The position numbers were made by a program, and so were the translations under genes. From Cryptomeria japonica (taxonomy: Eukaryota > Streptophyta > Pinopsida > Cupressales > Cupressaceae), in NCBI RefSeq assembly GCF_030272615.1, contig NC_081414.1, positions 763,757,413 through 763,821,412 of the forward strand: a stretch of DNA of 64,000 nucleotides, in the 5' to 3' direction. Shown piece by piece: positions 23,331 through 34,953 of the stretch. A model generated the notes under the pieces. The model was not told the DNA's origin. It was given only the letters and a program-made list of their open reading frames with translations, and searched no databases. Each line of letters opens with the position of its first letter. The first letter of the stretch is position 1.

Positions 23331-23639
23331 CGTCAATAAATGATTCCAGTTCAATTTGAGAAATTAAACATACCTATTTAGCATCTAATCTTCTTCTTGT
23401 CATCACACCTTTTTCTCTTATCTCCAATGATCTAATCTTCAAAATGATTCAACTTTACATACCTAGGAGTCTTTGGATTATCTTGAATTTCTAACTCTTT
23501 ACACTCTTCAATAGTTACTATGGAATTTTTTGAAGTTACCAGAGCAACTGGATCAATGCTCTAAACTGATTCCTACACAATCGGTTCTAATCTGACAATT
23601 TCATCTTCTAGTCCATAATCATATGATCTGATTTGGTTA

Positions 23640-24530
23640 TTACTTTTCTCATCCACTTTGACATTTATTCTTTCCATTACCCTCTACAATATTTTGTTAT
23701 AACATCTATATGCTTTTCTCTTAGTAGAATAACCAAAAAATATTACTTCATCACATCTAGGATCAAATTTTCCTAATGCATCATCTCTTCTAATATAGCA
23801 TTTACTTCCAAAAAGTTTGAAATACTTGACAGTAGGAGTATGACAAAACCATAATTTATAAGGAGTCTTACTGTTATCACCTTTTTGTGTATTATGTTGA
23901 AAGAGTATACCACAATATTGACAGCTTCTCTCCAATAAATATCAGGCAATTTGGCTTCCATCATCATTGTCCTTGCAACATCTAAGATAGTTATGTTCTT
24001 TCTTTCCACTATTCCATTCTATTGTGGAGTTCTAGGTGCAGATAATTGCCTTTGGATTCCTTGCTTCTCACAAAAATTGTTAAACTCACCGAATTTACAT
24101 TCACCGCCTTGATCTAATTTTAAGCATTTTATCTTCAAACATATTTATGTCTCAACCATAGCTTTGCAAATTTTGAATTTCTCAAGAGCTTCTGATTTTT
24201 CTTTAAAAAATGCAACCTACATCATTCTTGGGTAATCATCAATAAGCAACATAAAATATCTATCACCTAAAAAACTTTTAGTCATTTCCGGTCCACATAG
24301 ATCAATATGAATAAGATCAAGAATTCCATTAGATCTATCATGTATCCTTCTGAAAGAAGTTCTAACTTGCTTACCCATTTGACATTCTCTACATACCAGA
24401 TTATGAGGCTTCATAATCTTGGAAAAATATTTGACAACCTAGGTTGAATTGATCTTCACTATGTAATTAAAATTCATGTGACACGTCCTTTTATGCCATA
24501 GCTAACTTTCATCAATTTGAGCAATCAAGC
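23640..24530 (-). pseudogene. Copia-2 integrase
   Basis: The zinc-binding part reads LWHKRTCHMNF (HX4H, about 24475-24500) and CRECQMGK (CX2C, about 24370-24395). The catalytic core shows HIDLCGP for the first Asp, LDQGGE for the second and IVERKN for the Glu (about 24000). The conserved TPQQNG box again carries a stop in place of a Gln. The C-terminal KTPYKLWFCHTPTVKYFK block lies at 23820-23870. Several other stops and a frameshift near 24120 are present. Confidence 0.85.
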
Positions 24531-24548
24531 AAGCCTTCTCATCAGAGT

Positions 24549-25163
24549 TCAAATGAAAAATATTTCGTTTGGTTTGAGTTTCAGATGCAATTTCCATTCT
24601 CGATCTACTGATAATCTTGCATTTTTTATATTTGAATTGCAAATGAAATCCTCTACCACCATTTGACCTACACTCAAAATATTATGCTTCAAACCTTCAA
24701 CATAATAAACATTGCTAGTATTAGTCTTACCATCCAAGGATATTGTTCATTTTCCTTTGATTATGCATTCCTTGTTGTCTCCAAATCTGACTAGTCCACC
24801 ATCAAATTCTTGCAGAGTTAGGATTTTCCTCTTATCACTAGTCATGTGATGTGAGAAACCACTGTCTACAACCCATTCATCTTTCTCTTCAAGTTTAGTA
24901 ACTAGAACTTTCTCTTTAGTATGAGTTGTATCATTGACAGGTTGTAGAGATTCATCCTTGATAGAAATAAAGACCCAATCTTTTCCTGAGCTTTCACTTA
25001 CAGATTCATCAACATCAAAATCATCAGTAATACAAAAATAATCATCACCTAAATAATAACATGATTTTCCCTTATTCCTTCTATATCTAGGTTTGATCTG
25101 ATATTCTAGATTAGGTTTATAATTCCTCATAAATCTTTCATGATTCCTAGCAGCCCTTTCAAG
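24549..25163 (-). pseudogene. Copia-2 protease region
   Basis: The active site WVVDSGFSHHMTSDK (about 24840-24870) keeps the DSG triad, unlike copia-1, but the Cys after it is Phe. Downstream is GGLVRFGDNKECIIKGK and, after a stop near 24747, the NVYYVEGLKHNILSVGQM block. The upstream linker is acidic. Confidence 0.84.
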
Positions 25164-26036
25164 ACATCTAGAAGCAAAATGAACAATATTCTTGCATGAA
25201 AAACATTTGAATGGAACTTTTCCTTCATACTTACTTGCAACCGGTCCTTTAGGAATTCTCCTAGCAATTAGGGCTTCCAACTCTTCAAGTTATCTTTTTT
25301 CTCTTTCAATGTCTTCCTTCCCTTTTGCATATAACTCTTTCCAATCTACCTTCTTCTTATGGGAGGCAGATGCTTTAAATTCAGTCTCTATTTTAGTAGC
25401 ATTCTGATCTCCAAGTTCCTCAAGTTCAAAAGCAATCAATTTCCCAAGTAATGTATCTCTGGTAATAGGGGTATTTGACATTGTCCGAAGTTCATTTATT
25501 GCATTTGCCTTCATCTTATAAGCTAGAGGTAGAGCTCTCATAATTTTTGAAACAATCTCATCCTCATTAATTATTCCAGCACAACATTTGATTCCCATGA
25601 CAATGTCATTCACTCTGTCCATGAAAGAACTTATCTTCTCATCTTATTCCATCTTCAAATTTTCATATCTCACCTGGAACCCTTCAATTTTTGCAATCTT
25701 TACTGCTTGGTTGCCTTCATATAGAGTTTCAAGCTTCAATCAGGTCTTCTTTGCATTTTCTAGCTCCATGACACTCAAAAATTTCTCATCAGATAGGGCA
25801 CTTAACAATGTTTCTTTTTCTCTGACATCATTCTCAGCTCTCTTTTGTTCATTAGAAGGTGTCAGAGTTCCATAATTAGGATCATGAGGTGTATATCCTT
25901 TTTCTACTATCTCCCAAACTTCAGCTCCAAGACATCTCAAATGAATCTTCATTCACTCCTTAAAAAATTTGTAATTTTTACCATCAAATATAGGACTCTC
26001 CTTCCAATAGGGATTAAATAAAGAACTTGATGCCAT
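25164..26036 (-). pseudogene. gag: Copia-2 gag
   Basis: ATG at 26036 opens MASSSLFNPYW; a TGA replaces the Trp in the conserved W-M-K/E block (about 25953). The middle part MDRVNDIVMGIKCCAGIINE and ALPLAYKMKANAINELRT is collinear with copia-1 gag. The zinc knuckle at 25164-25205 reads CFSCKNIVHFASRC, with all four ligands kept. Stops at about 25645 and 25290 break the frame. Confidence 0.86.
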
Positions 26037-26077
26037 CAAATATCCTCAAGCGGTTAAGCTTCTGCAGAGAGGACCTC

Positions 26078-26089
26078 ACTCTAATACCA
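26078..26089 (-). other. Copia-2 primer binding site, degraded
   Basis: Minus strand reads TGGTATTAGAGT, two bases from TGGTATCAGAGC, two bases inside the 5' LTR just as in copia-1. Confidence 0.8.
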
Positions 26090-26091
26090 AT

Positions 26092-27291
26092 TTTTAAACT
26101 GTTTTGATTCCAATTATTAGAATGAACCGGAGGAAAATTGAGAGGGGGGGTGAATCAGCTTTCCACAAGATAAACACTTATTGCAAATTACAAACCTTCT
26201 ACCAAAGCACAATGAAAGATAAATCATGAAATTATACAACACACAACACCAATATTTTTTATATGGAAAACCCGGTTAATGGCAAAACCACAGTGGGAAA
26301 CCCTACCCACAGTCAGATAATACTTCTGCAGTAGTATATGAAATATTACAATGAGGATTACACTTGCAATCAGGCTAACTGCCTAGAGCGCACTGCTCAA
26401 CACAAAAGGGACGTCTCACTGACTTACATAAAATTAAACTACAATCCATAGAAAATGAACTCTGGAAAAAGAATCTCCTAATGCTTGATATAGTTCTAGT
26501 TAAGCACAAATGTCTGCCCTGCAACACCAAACTTTCCTCAAACATTTGTTGAATTATATAACCTTGTTCACACATAAACCACTCTCTGATAATGCAAACA
26601 TAACCATACCATACAAATTACATGAATATATCACCTATATATACAGATCATCAACCTTGATAACAAGGTCAGCTAAACCATAAACCAATAACTCATAATT
26701 ATAAAAATTGCATCACACGATACCACCAGACTTATATTATGATTTACCCAATTCAAATTCCCAAACCATTATATCCACTAGCAATTCCACTAAGACCAAA
26801 TCCAACACATTATGTGAACCGGTAGAAACCCTCATTGTCAATAACACAGAATAACCAACTATATCCAAATAGGATCACCAAATCATCATGCCAGCCAATG
26901 CGAAGCCACCAGACAATTAGGAAATGATCAAGAACACCTTCAACATGTTAGGAACCATTTCTAGAAGCTGGACCAAAACCAATTAGCCATTTCATCAAAT
27001 ATCACCAATCGGTACTGGCAACTGGGACCAAGAATATCAACCAGAAAACCAAAACATAAATGATAGCTTCCAGAGCACCAAATAATGAACTAACTAAAAA
27101 TGAAAAGCATATGATCATCGTGAATAGCCATCCAAAATTGAATCCAACAATCTGATGATACTGGATCAGAATCTCTAATAAACTTAGCCAAAACCATGTC
27201 AAACCGAAATAGGTTAGTAGCCAACTGGAGCAGGTCAGTAACCAACTAGACCAGTGTTGACATCAATGACAACACATAATAAATTCCAACA
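26092..27291 (-). repeat. Copia-2 5' LTR
   Basis: About 1,200 bp, directly repeats 20348-21525 with scattered substitutions and small indels, ending TTCCAACA. The G-run followed by TGAATCAG is at 26143-26158. The terminal TG at its inner end has mutated to TT. Confidence 0.85.
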
Positions 27292-27296
27292 TATTG
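27292..27296. repeat. Target site duplication of copia-2, right (TATTG)
   Basis: Partner of TAATG at 20343-20347 with one mismatch. Confidence 0.65.
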
Positions 27297-27479
27297 CCAA
27301 CATAATTAACTTCTACTTACGAAGAAGGAGCTCTAAAAGAACCCCTTCAGTAAGAAACTAAAAGATAAATTGGTCGTTGTAAAAAATTCTTTCAAAATGA
27401 TACAGAATAAGAATATCTAAGGCCTTAGAGTGAGATCCAAATTGATTTGGATGGATTAGCGACAAATGGTCTAAGTTAT

Positions 27480-29818
27480 TATTCATTTTTTTGAAGAAAA
27501 AAGAATTTAAAGAAAGAGTTGAAAAAATATGGGATGGTAATCAAGAAATAATGGATGAAGAAGAAATTAAAAAAAAATTCCTTAAATTATATAAGAATTT
27601 GTAAAGATAAAAATTTATATAAGTTTCAAAAGAAAGAGACTTCTATAGAGAGGCAATTCCTAATAAATTATTGGTAGAAGATATTCAATCCATGGAGCGA
27701 TTTATTACAAGTGAGTAAATTCAGAGTTCTATTAAGGTGTTAAATAATGAAAACTCATTGGCTCCTGATAGGTAGCCAATATAATTCTATAAAAAGAATA
27801 TAGATTTTATATACAAAGACATATTGTCAATATATAAAGAAGTAATAGGAAATGGTTATCTAGGATCAAACATCAATAAGGGTGTTATCAAATTCCTACC
27901 TAAAGTGGGGGGACAAAACTTTGATTAAGAAATAGAGACCACCTACATTTTTAAATTTGTCTTATTAAATCCTTGCCAAAATAATTTTCCTAAGGCTAAT
28001 GGATAATTTTCCTAAATTCATTTGTATAACCGAAACTAGTTTTATTAAAGGGAGATACATACTGGAAAATCTTGTCACTAGTTCGGAGTCAATGAATTGG
28101 GCCAAAATGTCTAACCAAAATGCTACAGTATTATTGTTAAGCTTTTATAAGCAATATGATAGGATGGATTGGACTTTCTTGATCATGGCCCTAGAAGATT
28201 TGAGGTTCCCTACAATATTCTATCACCAAGTCCAAACTCTCTTGAAAGATGCCTTTTCTCAAATTGATATTAATGGTTCTTTATCTGAATCATCTAGCCT
28301 TCAAAGATCAATTAGGTAGGGTTGCCCACTTTCCCTTGCATTATTTGTCATAGAAATATATTCTATTTATTATTTTCTTAGAGAGCCCACTCTTTCACAT
28401 AAAGTTAAGGGCATATCCATGCCCTTAATGGATAACTTATTAAATACCCAATTTTGCATATGATACTACTCTATTTCTTGAGCTTAGTAAATAAAACATG
28501 GAATTACTCATGAAGAAGATCTTGTTGTACAATGTCTCAAGTGCAAAGTTGTGAAGATCTAAATCTATTATGTTAAGATGAAAAGAAGAGTCACCTCAAT
28601 GGTTCAAGAAGTATGAATTTCAATGGGATGGACCTTCAAGGATTGTGAGATAATTGGGTGTACCATTCATCTTGAATCCTAATATAAAATATATATGATG
28701 TTGGATTAAGGGGATAATTTAATACAATTTAAAATTTGGTCTTCTTTTATAGCCTCTACTACTCCTTCGTATGGTTATTCTACAGGGATGAAATTAATGA
28801 CATCCAAAAGAAAATAAGGATGTTTCTATGGTCAAATGGAAAAGGTGAGAGGAACTAACATGATGTGAAATGACAATGGTGTTGCATTGAGAAGAAGTGG
28901 GGGGGCTTGGGTTGCAAGAAGTTAAGCTACAAGGTATTTCACTTTCTTGTAAATGCATTATCAAAGCCTCATAGGGGATGAACAATGGAAAGTTCTTGTT
29001 AGAAATAATATCAGGTTGGTTGTACCAAATCAAGATAAATCATGGAAACTTCTTGCTCACATTGACTTGTTATCTAGGAACTTCCCTATGACACCTATAC
29101 GCTCAATTGTATTTAAAACTATATGAAAATCATGGGAAATTTTTAAATGTCTCATCTCCAGTAGCACATCATCTTTAATAATAATAAGTTTTGTGGTGAA
29201 AGGTCCATATGGTGGAACCTATAACACAAAAACAAACCTCTTGCTCTCGTACAAGGCTTCTCTACAAAAATTTAAGGGCCCTTTAAGGCATAAAATATTT
29301 CAATCATGCTCTATTTGAGGGGCAATCGAATTCATGGGCTTCCTTTAGCCAATAATTTAACATTCCTTCTTCTAATTGCTAGACGTATATAGTCCATAGA
29401 GAGGCTTGTAACTACCTACATCTCCCTAAGAGTTTCTCTAGTAATTTGAGTGATATGAATACTTTTGAATGGAATAATAGAACTATTTTAAAAAAGATTA
29501 ATTCGAGGACTATCTATAGAGCTTTAAGTAACAATACTAACATTTATGTTTATCCCAATAAAATTTGGTAGGTCACCGTATCAACCAAATAATTGTAGAA
29601 CATCCTTACTAAATTATTGAATAATATTATGGAGGCCAAAAGAGAACTCTTTAAATGGATTCTATTTCTTCAAAGCTTACCATATAAAATGTTCAATAAT
29701 GAAAATGAGATACGTACTATTTGCAAGAAACCTGATACCATTAAACACATGTTTTAGACTGTTTCTATGTTAAAGATATCTTGAAACATTTTTTTTCTGA
29801 TATGTATGTTTGGAACAA
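27480..29818 (+). pseudogene. LINE copy 2 reverse transcriptase
   Basis: The upstream part reads RPPTFLNLSY, a stop, then ILAKIIFLRLMDNFPKFI, matching the WRPI.LLN..YKILAK.LA.RL block at the start of LINE RT (about 27930-28020). Then FIKGRYILENLVTS and LLLSFYKQYDRMDWTFLIMA (FEKAYDRVDW box, with Tyr for Glu), SLQRSIR and the TAG at 28317-28319 in the same codon as in copy 1, followed by GCPLSLALFVI. Decay after that point parallels copy 1, including a block at 28440-28500 with the same stop codons. Confidence 0.8.
28030..29818 (+). repeat. Direct repeat L, copy 2
   Basis: Partner of 18491-20278; same strand, 9.5 kb apart, with copia-2 lying between. Confidence 0.88.
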
Positions 29819-30000
29819 GAAAAATAATGACAAGGCATAAAATGTTATATGGAAAAAGTGCCTTTGTTTTTATAATCTCCACTCTCTAAGCGTCATCCCT
29901 AGAGTCTCATTTTTGGAAAGTCTCATACCATCCTAAACTTTGATATTTTGATAGTTGTAATGTTTATTAACTATCTCTAATAAAAAAATAAAAATAAATA

Positions 30001-31069
30001 GACAAACAACATTTGGTGACTCTATCACTTTGTTTTTGAGGATTTGCTAGAGGAAGTTCTTAGAAGCTTATGAGAAGATTGGGCACTAGAGGTCTTTCAA
30101 AACCTTTGAATATTTTTAGCTGCCACTACCTATTAAGAACACAATATTAACCTCCTCCATACACTACTCTAAACAAGTCACATTTGATTCCTATGGCTAC
30201 ACCTAGGAATCAAGTTCCTTTATATTTAATGTAGCTAGTCTATAAAATATTGCTCAACATGACAATGCCCCTATGGTTGTGATCAAAATGATTCCATTTT
30301 CAATGGAAAATATCAAACCAATCCTATTGAAACTATTAAATATGTATCTTGAAACCTGTGTATGATCCATATTATTACTGAACAAAATGTTTCAATTAGG
30401 CTATTGGTTACCTCACTTAAGGGAAAAGTCCCACAGTAATTTGGAGGTTTGATATTGACCTTTATCAACACTTAGGATCAACTAGGATAAACATTTTGTA
30501 AACAATTTAGGTGTGTTTTATTCCATATTCTACTCCGAATATGTAAGTATTACAAGGAAATTATGTTTGTAGCAAACAAAGAGTGGCCTAAAATCTAACC
30601 CCAACCAACACTAATGTAATAAAAAAATATTGTTTCTAGAATATGCTAAAAGTTATCATCTATTTTAATGAAGATAACTAATATTAATATCTAGGTGGGA
30701 GTCATTAATCATTCCTTAAAAAATAGATCCATTTACAAGCTTCCCTATCAAACTCGAGTATATCAAATGTTTCCTAGAGACATCAGCCTAAGTTTGTACT
30801 TACAATTAAACCCCAATAAAAGATTGAAAAACAAATATAAATGTCAAACCATATCCATTTCATATCCCTTTAATAATTGGAAAACAATTATTTCAAAACA
30901 TCATGATAGGCTCATGAGCAAGTAGTTCATTTATCCCAAACAAATAATTGAAAAGCTTGGTTTTTAATGTGAGCCTCTTGCAGATAGGTACAGCTATAAA
31001 CATTATATAAGTCATAAAAGTTTTGATTCTATTTTGCTTGTTGTGATTTGTCCTTCCCTTTCTCATGGA
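30001..31069. other. No recognisable gene
   Basis: AT-rich, only short open frames such as 30695-30925 without a domain. I see no repeat ends or primer sites here. Confidence 0.4.
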
Positions 31070-31250
31070 ACATATGCATCCAACAAAATCCTCTCCTTTA
31101 TATTTAGAAATATTCTTCCATTTTAATACAGTTTGGAAGTAAATCTGAATTGATTAGTTGTCAATAATAACATATCACTGCAGATTTAATTGAAAAGACT
31201 CTTTTTCTTATAAATAAAAATTATAAATACATCTACAATGCATTAAGTTT
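31070..31250. repeat. Repeat F, copy 1 (F-box 3' flank)
   Basis: Resembles 32590-32800: shared blocks include GGAAGTAAATCTGAATTGA and ATAACATATCACT, about 80% by eye. In copy 2 this sequence lies downstream (minus strand) of the F-box pseudogene, so it marks the 3' flank of a lost F-box copy. Confidence 0.7.
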
Positions 31251-31251
31251 T

Positions 31252-31325
31252 ATTTTCCTTCGTATTCCTCCTTTATTTCCATTTCCATAACTCAAATTTT
31301 ATGTGAGAAATAGAGAATAATTCAC
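31252..31325 (-). pseudogene. F-box gene fragment (5' end only)
   Basis: The minus strand opens ATGGAAATAAAGGAGGAATACGAAGG-like sequence, aligning with the start of the F-box pseudogene at 33526 (MEMNQEYE) and with the intact gene at 50112 (MEKEQEYE). The upstream sequence (CTCAAATTTTATGT on the plus strand) also matches 33535-33550. The coding body is missing: the 5' end is joined straight to the 3' flank repeat at 31250, so most of the gene was deleted. Confidence 0.65.
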
Positions 31326-32065
31326 AATGAAGAAATAATTCACAAGCATCTAATAATCAAAGATTACTATGTACATCCATGAAAAAGGAATTAAATAAGA
31401 AAGTATATATATAGTTTTCAGACTACATAGAGTAATATAAAACCTACTTGAAATTTTATCTTGAAAAGATTTGGACTGCAATATTATGATGAATCTATTG
31501 TTTATAGGCAACTTCCTATCCTCATCTTGGTTAACTTTCATTAGCTCGATATCCCTTCTAATTGTTTGCTAAAAATTCCTCCTAAATGCTCATGTCTATA
31601 AATGGATTTATTCACCCTGACTGGCTATTGAAAATGCACACAACCTACGCCTTCTATGCACGATTCAATATAAAAATAAAGTTTTAGATTGCTACCCCAC
31701 TTCGGTGAACATGTTATGTTTTCAGCCTTTATAGCATTAATAAAATATGGTGTTGCCCATGGTGTGTATATGGTGTGCATCCATAACAAGGAGTTTTTAT
31801 GTTAGAAGAAAAAGTAAATTATCACACCCACTACTCAAATATTAATTTGGCCACATTCAGAGAAAATAATAGTGAGCAAATATTTCAAGAAAACTCATTA
31901 TAGGCATTGATTATATCTAATTATTTAAAATAATTTAAACTGGATGACTTTTTTTATATTTTTTATTTTATTGGAAGAATGCTAATTTCAATCTCTTTAC
32001 ATTGTGAATATTAAAGTAGACATTTCATGTACATATTTGAATAATATAATACTTTTTACTTTAAA
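31326..32065. other. No recognisable gene
   Basis: AT-rich spacer between two F-box fragments; no domain-bearing frame seen. Confidence 0.4.
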
Positions 32066-32180
32066 TGGATAATACAATGGGGATCCATTTTCATCTTCTA
32101 GGTTTCTACTCCTCCTAGCAAGGGAACTAAACAATTCAACACTCTTTTCTTGATTGCAGTAATTCCCAAGTGCTAAGATT
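32066..32180 (-). pseudogene. F-box gene fragment (middle part)
   Basis: On the plus strand, CCATTTTCATCTTCTAGG, then CACTCTTTTCTTGAT and AATTCCCAAGTG, match the same order of blocks in the F-box genes at 33250-33380 and 49840-49960, where they encode the LPLPxGVEiLEDENG segment and the stretch before it. About 45 bases between the blocks are missing. Surrounding sequence does not match. Confidence 0.65.
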
Positions 32181-32589
32181 CTATTAAAAATCTTAGTGAT
32201 AGTTGATCTTTTAGGCAGACTTAGTGTTGCACATTTGCAAAGGAAATCCTTAAGGATAATAGTAAAGTCAATAAATCTTTTTATGATAGAAAGTTTATTT
32301 TCGTTGGATTTATCTCTACTTGGATGGATGGTGGCTCATGCAGACAAAGATTATAATGATCCATCTTGAAATTTCATTTCAGTAGTCCTACAAAATATTA
32401 ATTCTTCTCTTAGAAAGAAGACTATAATAGATTCATATAGTCCCTATTAATTATGTCTTCCCCTCTATTTTTAACCAAAAAAAATAACAAAAAAAACATA
32501 TAAACTGACCAAAAAAACATATTACTTTGATAATGAATACTCTATATTGCCTTCTCCATGTTTCTACATGTGACATTCATAACAACCAA
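32181..32589. other. No recognisable gene
   Basis: AT-rich spacer with an A-rich patch near 32470-32520; nothing supported. Confidence 0.4.
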
Positions 32590-32800
32590 AACAATAGATA
32601 CATTCCACAAAATCCTACCCTTTATATTAGGAGATATTCATATAAATTTGGAAAGCTTCCATTTTGAAGCAATTTGGAAGTAAATCTGAATTGACTAGTT
32701 GTCAACAATAACATATCACTTGAGATTTCATTGAAAACAGTCTCTTTTGTTATAAATCTAATTATAAATACATCCACAATCATTAAGTTTGAATGTCCAC
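32590..32800. repeat. Repeat F, copy 2
   Basis: Partner of 31070-31250, located about 170 bases past the stop of the F-box pseudogene. Confidence 0.7.
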
Positions 32801-32965
32801 ACAAACAATTCAATCAATTATTTAAAAAAACACAATATAGAAATAAAAAATACATTAAACCATTATTTAACAAAATGAAATAACTTTTCTCACTACACAA
32901 TTTTCTAAACAAACTATGAGAAAAATACACAATATCAGTAGAGATATCCCTGCCAACAACGGATA

Positions 32966-33526
32966 TCAGGAAAAAGAAAGTGATCGTTTTTTTATATCAA
33001 TATCTAAGAGGTAAAACCGCCTGTTATTGGATCGATGGTAGGAAGCCATGTCAAAAGAGCAGGAATCAACGCGCTTATTTTTCCTACTCTTAAACCTCCC
33101 TTTTCCTTTTAAAACCGTTTCCCAACAAGGAGATAAATCATCCGTCACAAGCTTATATACTCTAATCTTCCAAACAAATTTTTCCTCTGATTCCTTTGCA
33201 ACTGCCAAATGAAATGGAAAGTTAATTGCAGACAGAGCATACGCTAAAGACCCATTTTCATCTTCTAGGATTTCCACTCCTCCTGGCAAGGGCAACACTT
33301 TTTTCAACAACCAATAATTGAACAAATTTGGACCCTTTTCTTCAAGAACAAATGGCCTGAGAAATTCCCAAGTGTGTAATAGCTTATACAATTCTTTGCT
33401 AACTCTGCTAAAACTGAAAACAGATTTAAGTGGAAAAAGAGACAGTATGCACTTCTTGAGTTTGTGCTGTGGTATCAATTCCCATGACTTTTCTTTTTCT
33501 CATTCGTATTCCTGATTCATTTCCAT
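32966..33526 (-). pseudogene. F-box protein pseudogene, one early stop
   Basis: The ATG at 33526 starts MEMNQEYE, then TGA (33500-33502) interrupts, after which the frame is open for about 178 codons to 32966. It aligns with the intact paralogue at 49609-50112: WELIPQHKLKKCILSLFPLKS and FSRVSKELYKLLHTWEFLRP form the F-box-like helix region, then KVLPLPGGVEILEDENGS and a C-terminal part with FDMASYH. No in-frame ATG follows the stop until near the end, so the F-box would not be made without readthrough. The C-terminus runs about 20 residues beyond the paralogue. F-box proteins select substrates for SCF ubiquitin ligases; kelch or LRR repeats are not visible, and the protein is shorter than typical plant F-box proteins. 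Confidence 0.75.
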
Positions 33527-33560
33527 TTCCCTGACTCAAATTTTATGTCAGAAGTAGAGA

Positions 33561-34226
33561 AGATGATCGCCCAGAGCTCAAAAGGGATTTCTTTGTATTG
33601 GTTTGTTTTGAAAATAAGAGATTGAATGTGTAGTTTGATGGAGTTTTGTGTAGAGATTGAATTTGTAGTTCGATGGAGTTTTGTGTTAGTCTTTATATGT
33701 GCTTTGTTTTAAGTTGTGATTCAACCCACGTGATTTTATATTGGTCTTGTCCAACTGAGGATGCAATTGACAGCAAATTTATGTGTCAACATTTAGGGGT
33801 TTTCAATAATTTTGATGGTCATTTGGTTTTCAATTATTTAAGGTGATTTGGTTTTCAAAACAGTTACGAGACAGTTTCACTCCATTCGATAATTAAAAAT
33901 TGCAAAAACGGTAGTGCACCATTCTTCAAAGGGATCAATTGTGCAGTTGTTTTCATATTGTAGGTTTATTGAATCTATTTTATTTGCAGAATCATCAACA
34001 TATTAATATTCAATTTTTGGAAAGCTATCTGGATTGATTCTTCTATGTAGTTGTGTGACGGGTGAAGATGTGGAGACATTTACACCAAAAAATACATGTA
34101 TATGAATTGAACAAAAAATACTGATCAGTTTACCTCTTTTACTTGGTGTTTCAAAACAGATATAAGTCTTAAAATATGAACGCCCAAAGACAGAAAGCAA
34201 GGTAACATTTACACAAGCATTTAATT
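33561..34226. other. Upstream region of the F-box pseudogene; no gene
   Basis: Contains a local near-repeat (TTTGATGGAGTTTTGTGT-like words at about 33636 and 33672). The minus-strand frame 34003-34200 has no recognised domain. Confidence 0.4.
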
Positions 34227-34953
34227 TTCTTCTTAAAATAGTTGTTATCTATTAACAGCATGAATTTTCCACACTTTATAATTTCAGTATGCATTGATCT
34301 TTGGTTTTGATTCTTAATATTTACCAACATCAATGTTTCCGATATGAAAACAAAATAAGTGCTTTATTCTCAAGGAATGGGTGGATATTACCTACAAATT
34401 CATTCATTTGGTTAAAGACTTTAGATTTCTACAGTTAGATGATATCTTCACAAGAATTACAAAATCAATAATATGAAAAGGATACAAATTCCAGCTAAAC
34501 TTTGTAACACTAATATTTGTGTGTTCCATCCTTAGCTTACAAATTTGGAAAACGGTGAAGAAAATAGTCTAAACGATTTTAACTCGGAGGGGCAAGAAAA
34601 TGGTCTAAACGATTGTAACTCAGAGGGGCAAACTCCTCCACTTGCATTTTGTGTACAACCAAGCCAGTCGAACTTGCAAGGTAGTGGATTTTGAAACCCT
34701 AACCCTAGAGATTAGGGTTTCTACTCCGCTATCTGTTTCTCCATAGATTTCTAAGGTGTTTACCTGCATGTACGATGATGTTGCTTCATGGATGAAAGCA
34801 CATATTTTTATACCATAAATAGATTTGCAGAAAAAAGTATCTATAAAAATCCTTGTTCTGGCAATTATAGTGAAAAAAAAACCAAAAAGTTATGGTGCAC
34901 ACACTGAAAAACAAATTACTAAATCTGGTTCATCTTTGTAGTTTTAATGGTAG
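34227..34953. repeat. Direct repeat R, copy 1
   Basis: Matches 37185-38040 in the same orientation, starting at TTCTTCTTAAAATAGTTGTT and running to the block GTGCACACACTGAAAAACAA. Copy 1 contains an extra internal tandem duplication (a 36-base unit around GTCTAAACGATT, about 34567-34632) that copy 2 lacks. Confidence 0.85.
34694..34720. other. Hairpin with telomere-motif arms
   Basis: AAACCCTAA (34694-34702) and TTAGGGTTT (34712-34720) are perfect inverted arms around a 9-base loop. The same hairpin occurs at 37771-37797 in the other copy of the repeat. Confidence 0.7.

Larger units (their letters stand above)
20348..27291 (-). mobile_element. Copia-2: older Ty1/copia element, minus strand
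   Basis: About 6.9 kb with two LTRs (20348-21525 and 26092-27291), polypurine tract, degraded primer site and the full copia domain order on the minus strand. Protein similarity to copia-1 is clear throughout, but it carries many more stops and frameshifts and its LTRs have more differences and indels, so it inserted earlier. Its LTRs belong to a different family from copia-1's, although they share the G-run/GAATCAG block and the polypurine tract. It lies between the two LINE copies. Confidence 0.9.
27320..30000 (+). mobile_element. LINE relic, copy 2
   Basis: Contains the endonuclease-RT linker, RT and a 3' end running into an A-rich tail (AATAAAAAAATAAAAATAA, about 29979-30000). The segment 28030-29818 is nearly identical to 18491-20278. 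Unlike copy 1, it keeps the upstream RT part (27480-28030) and the 3' end (29818-30000), so neither copy is derived from the other as it now stands. No target duplication was found; the left end is approximate. Confidence 0.75.
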
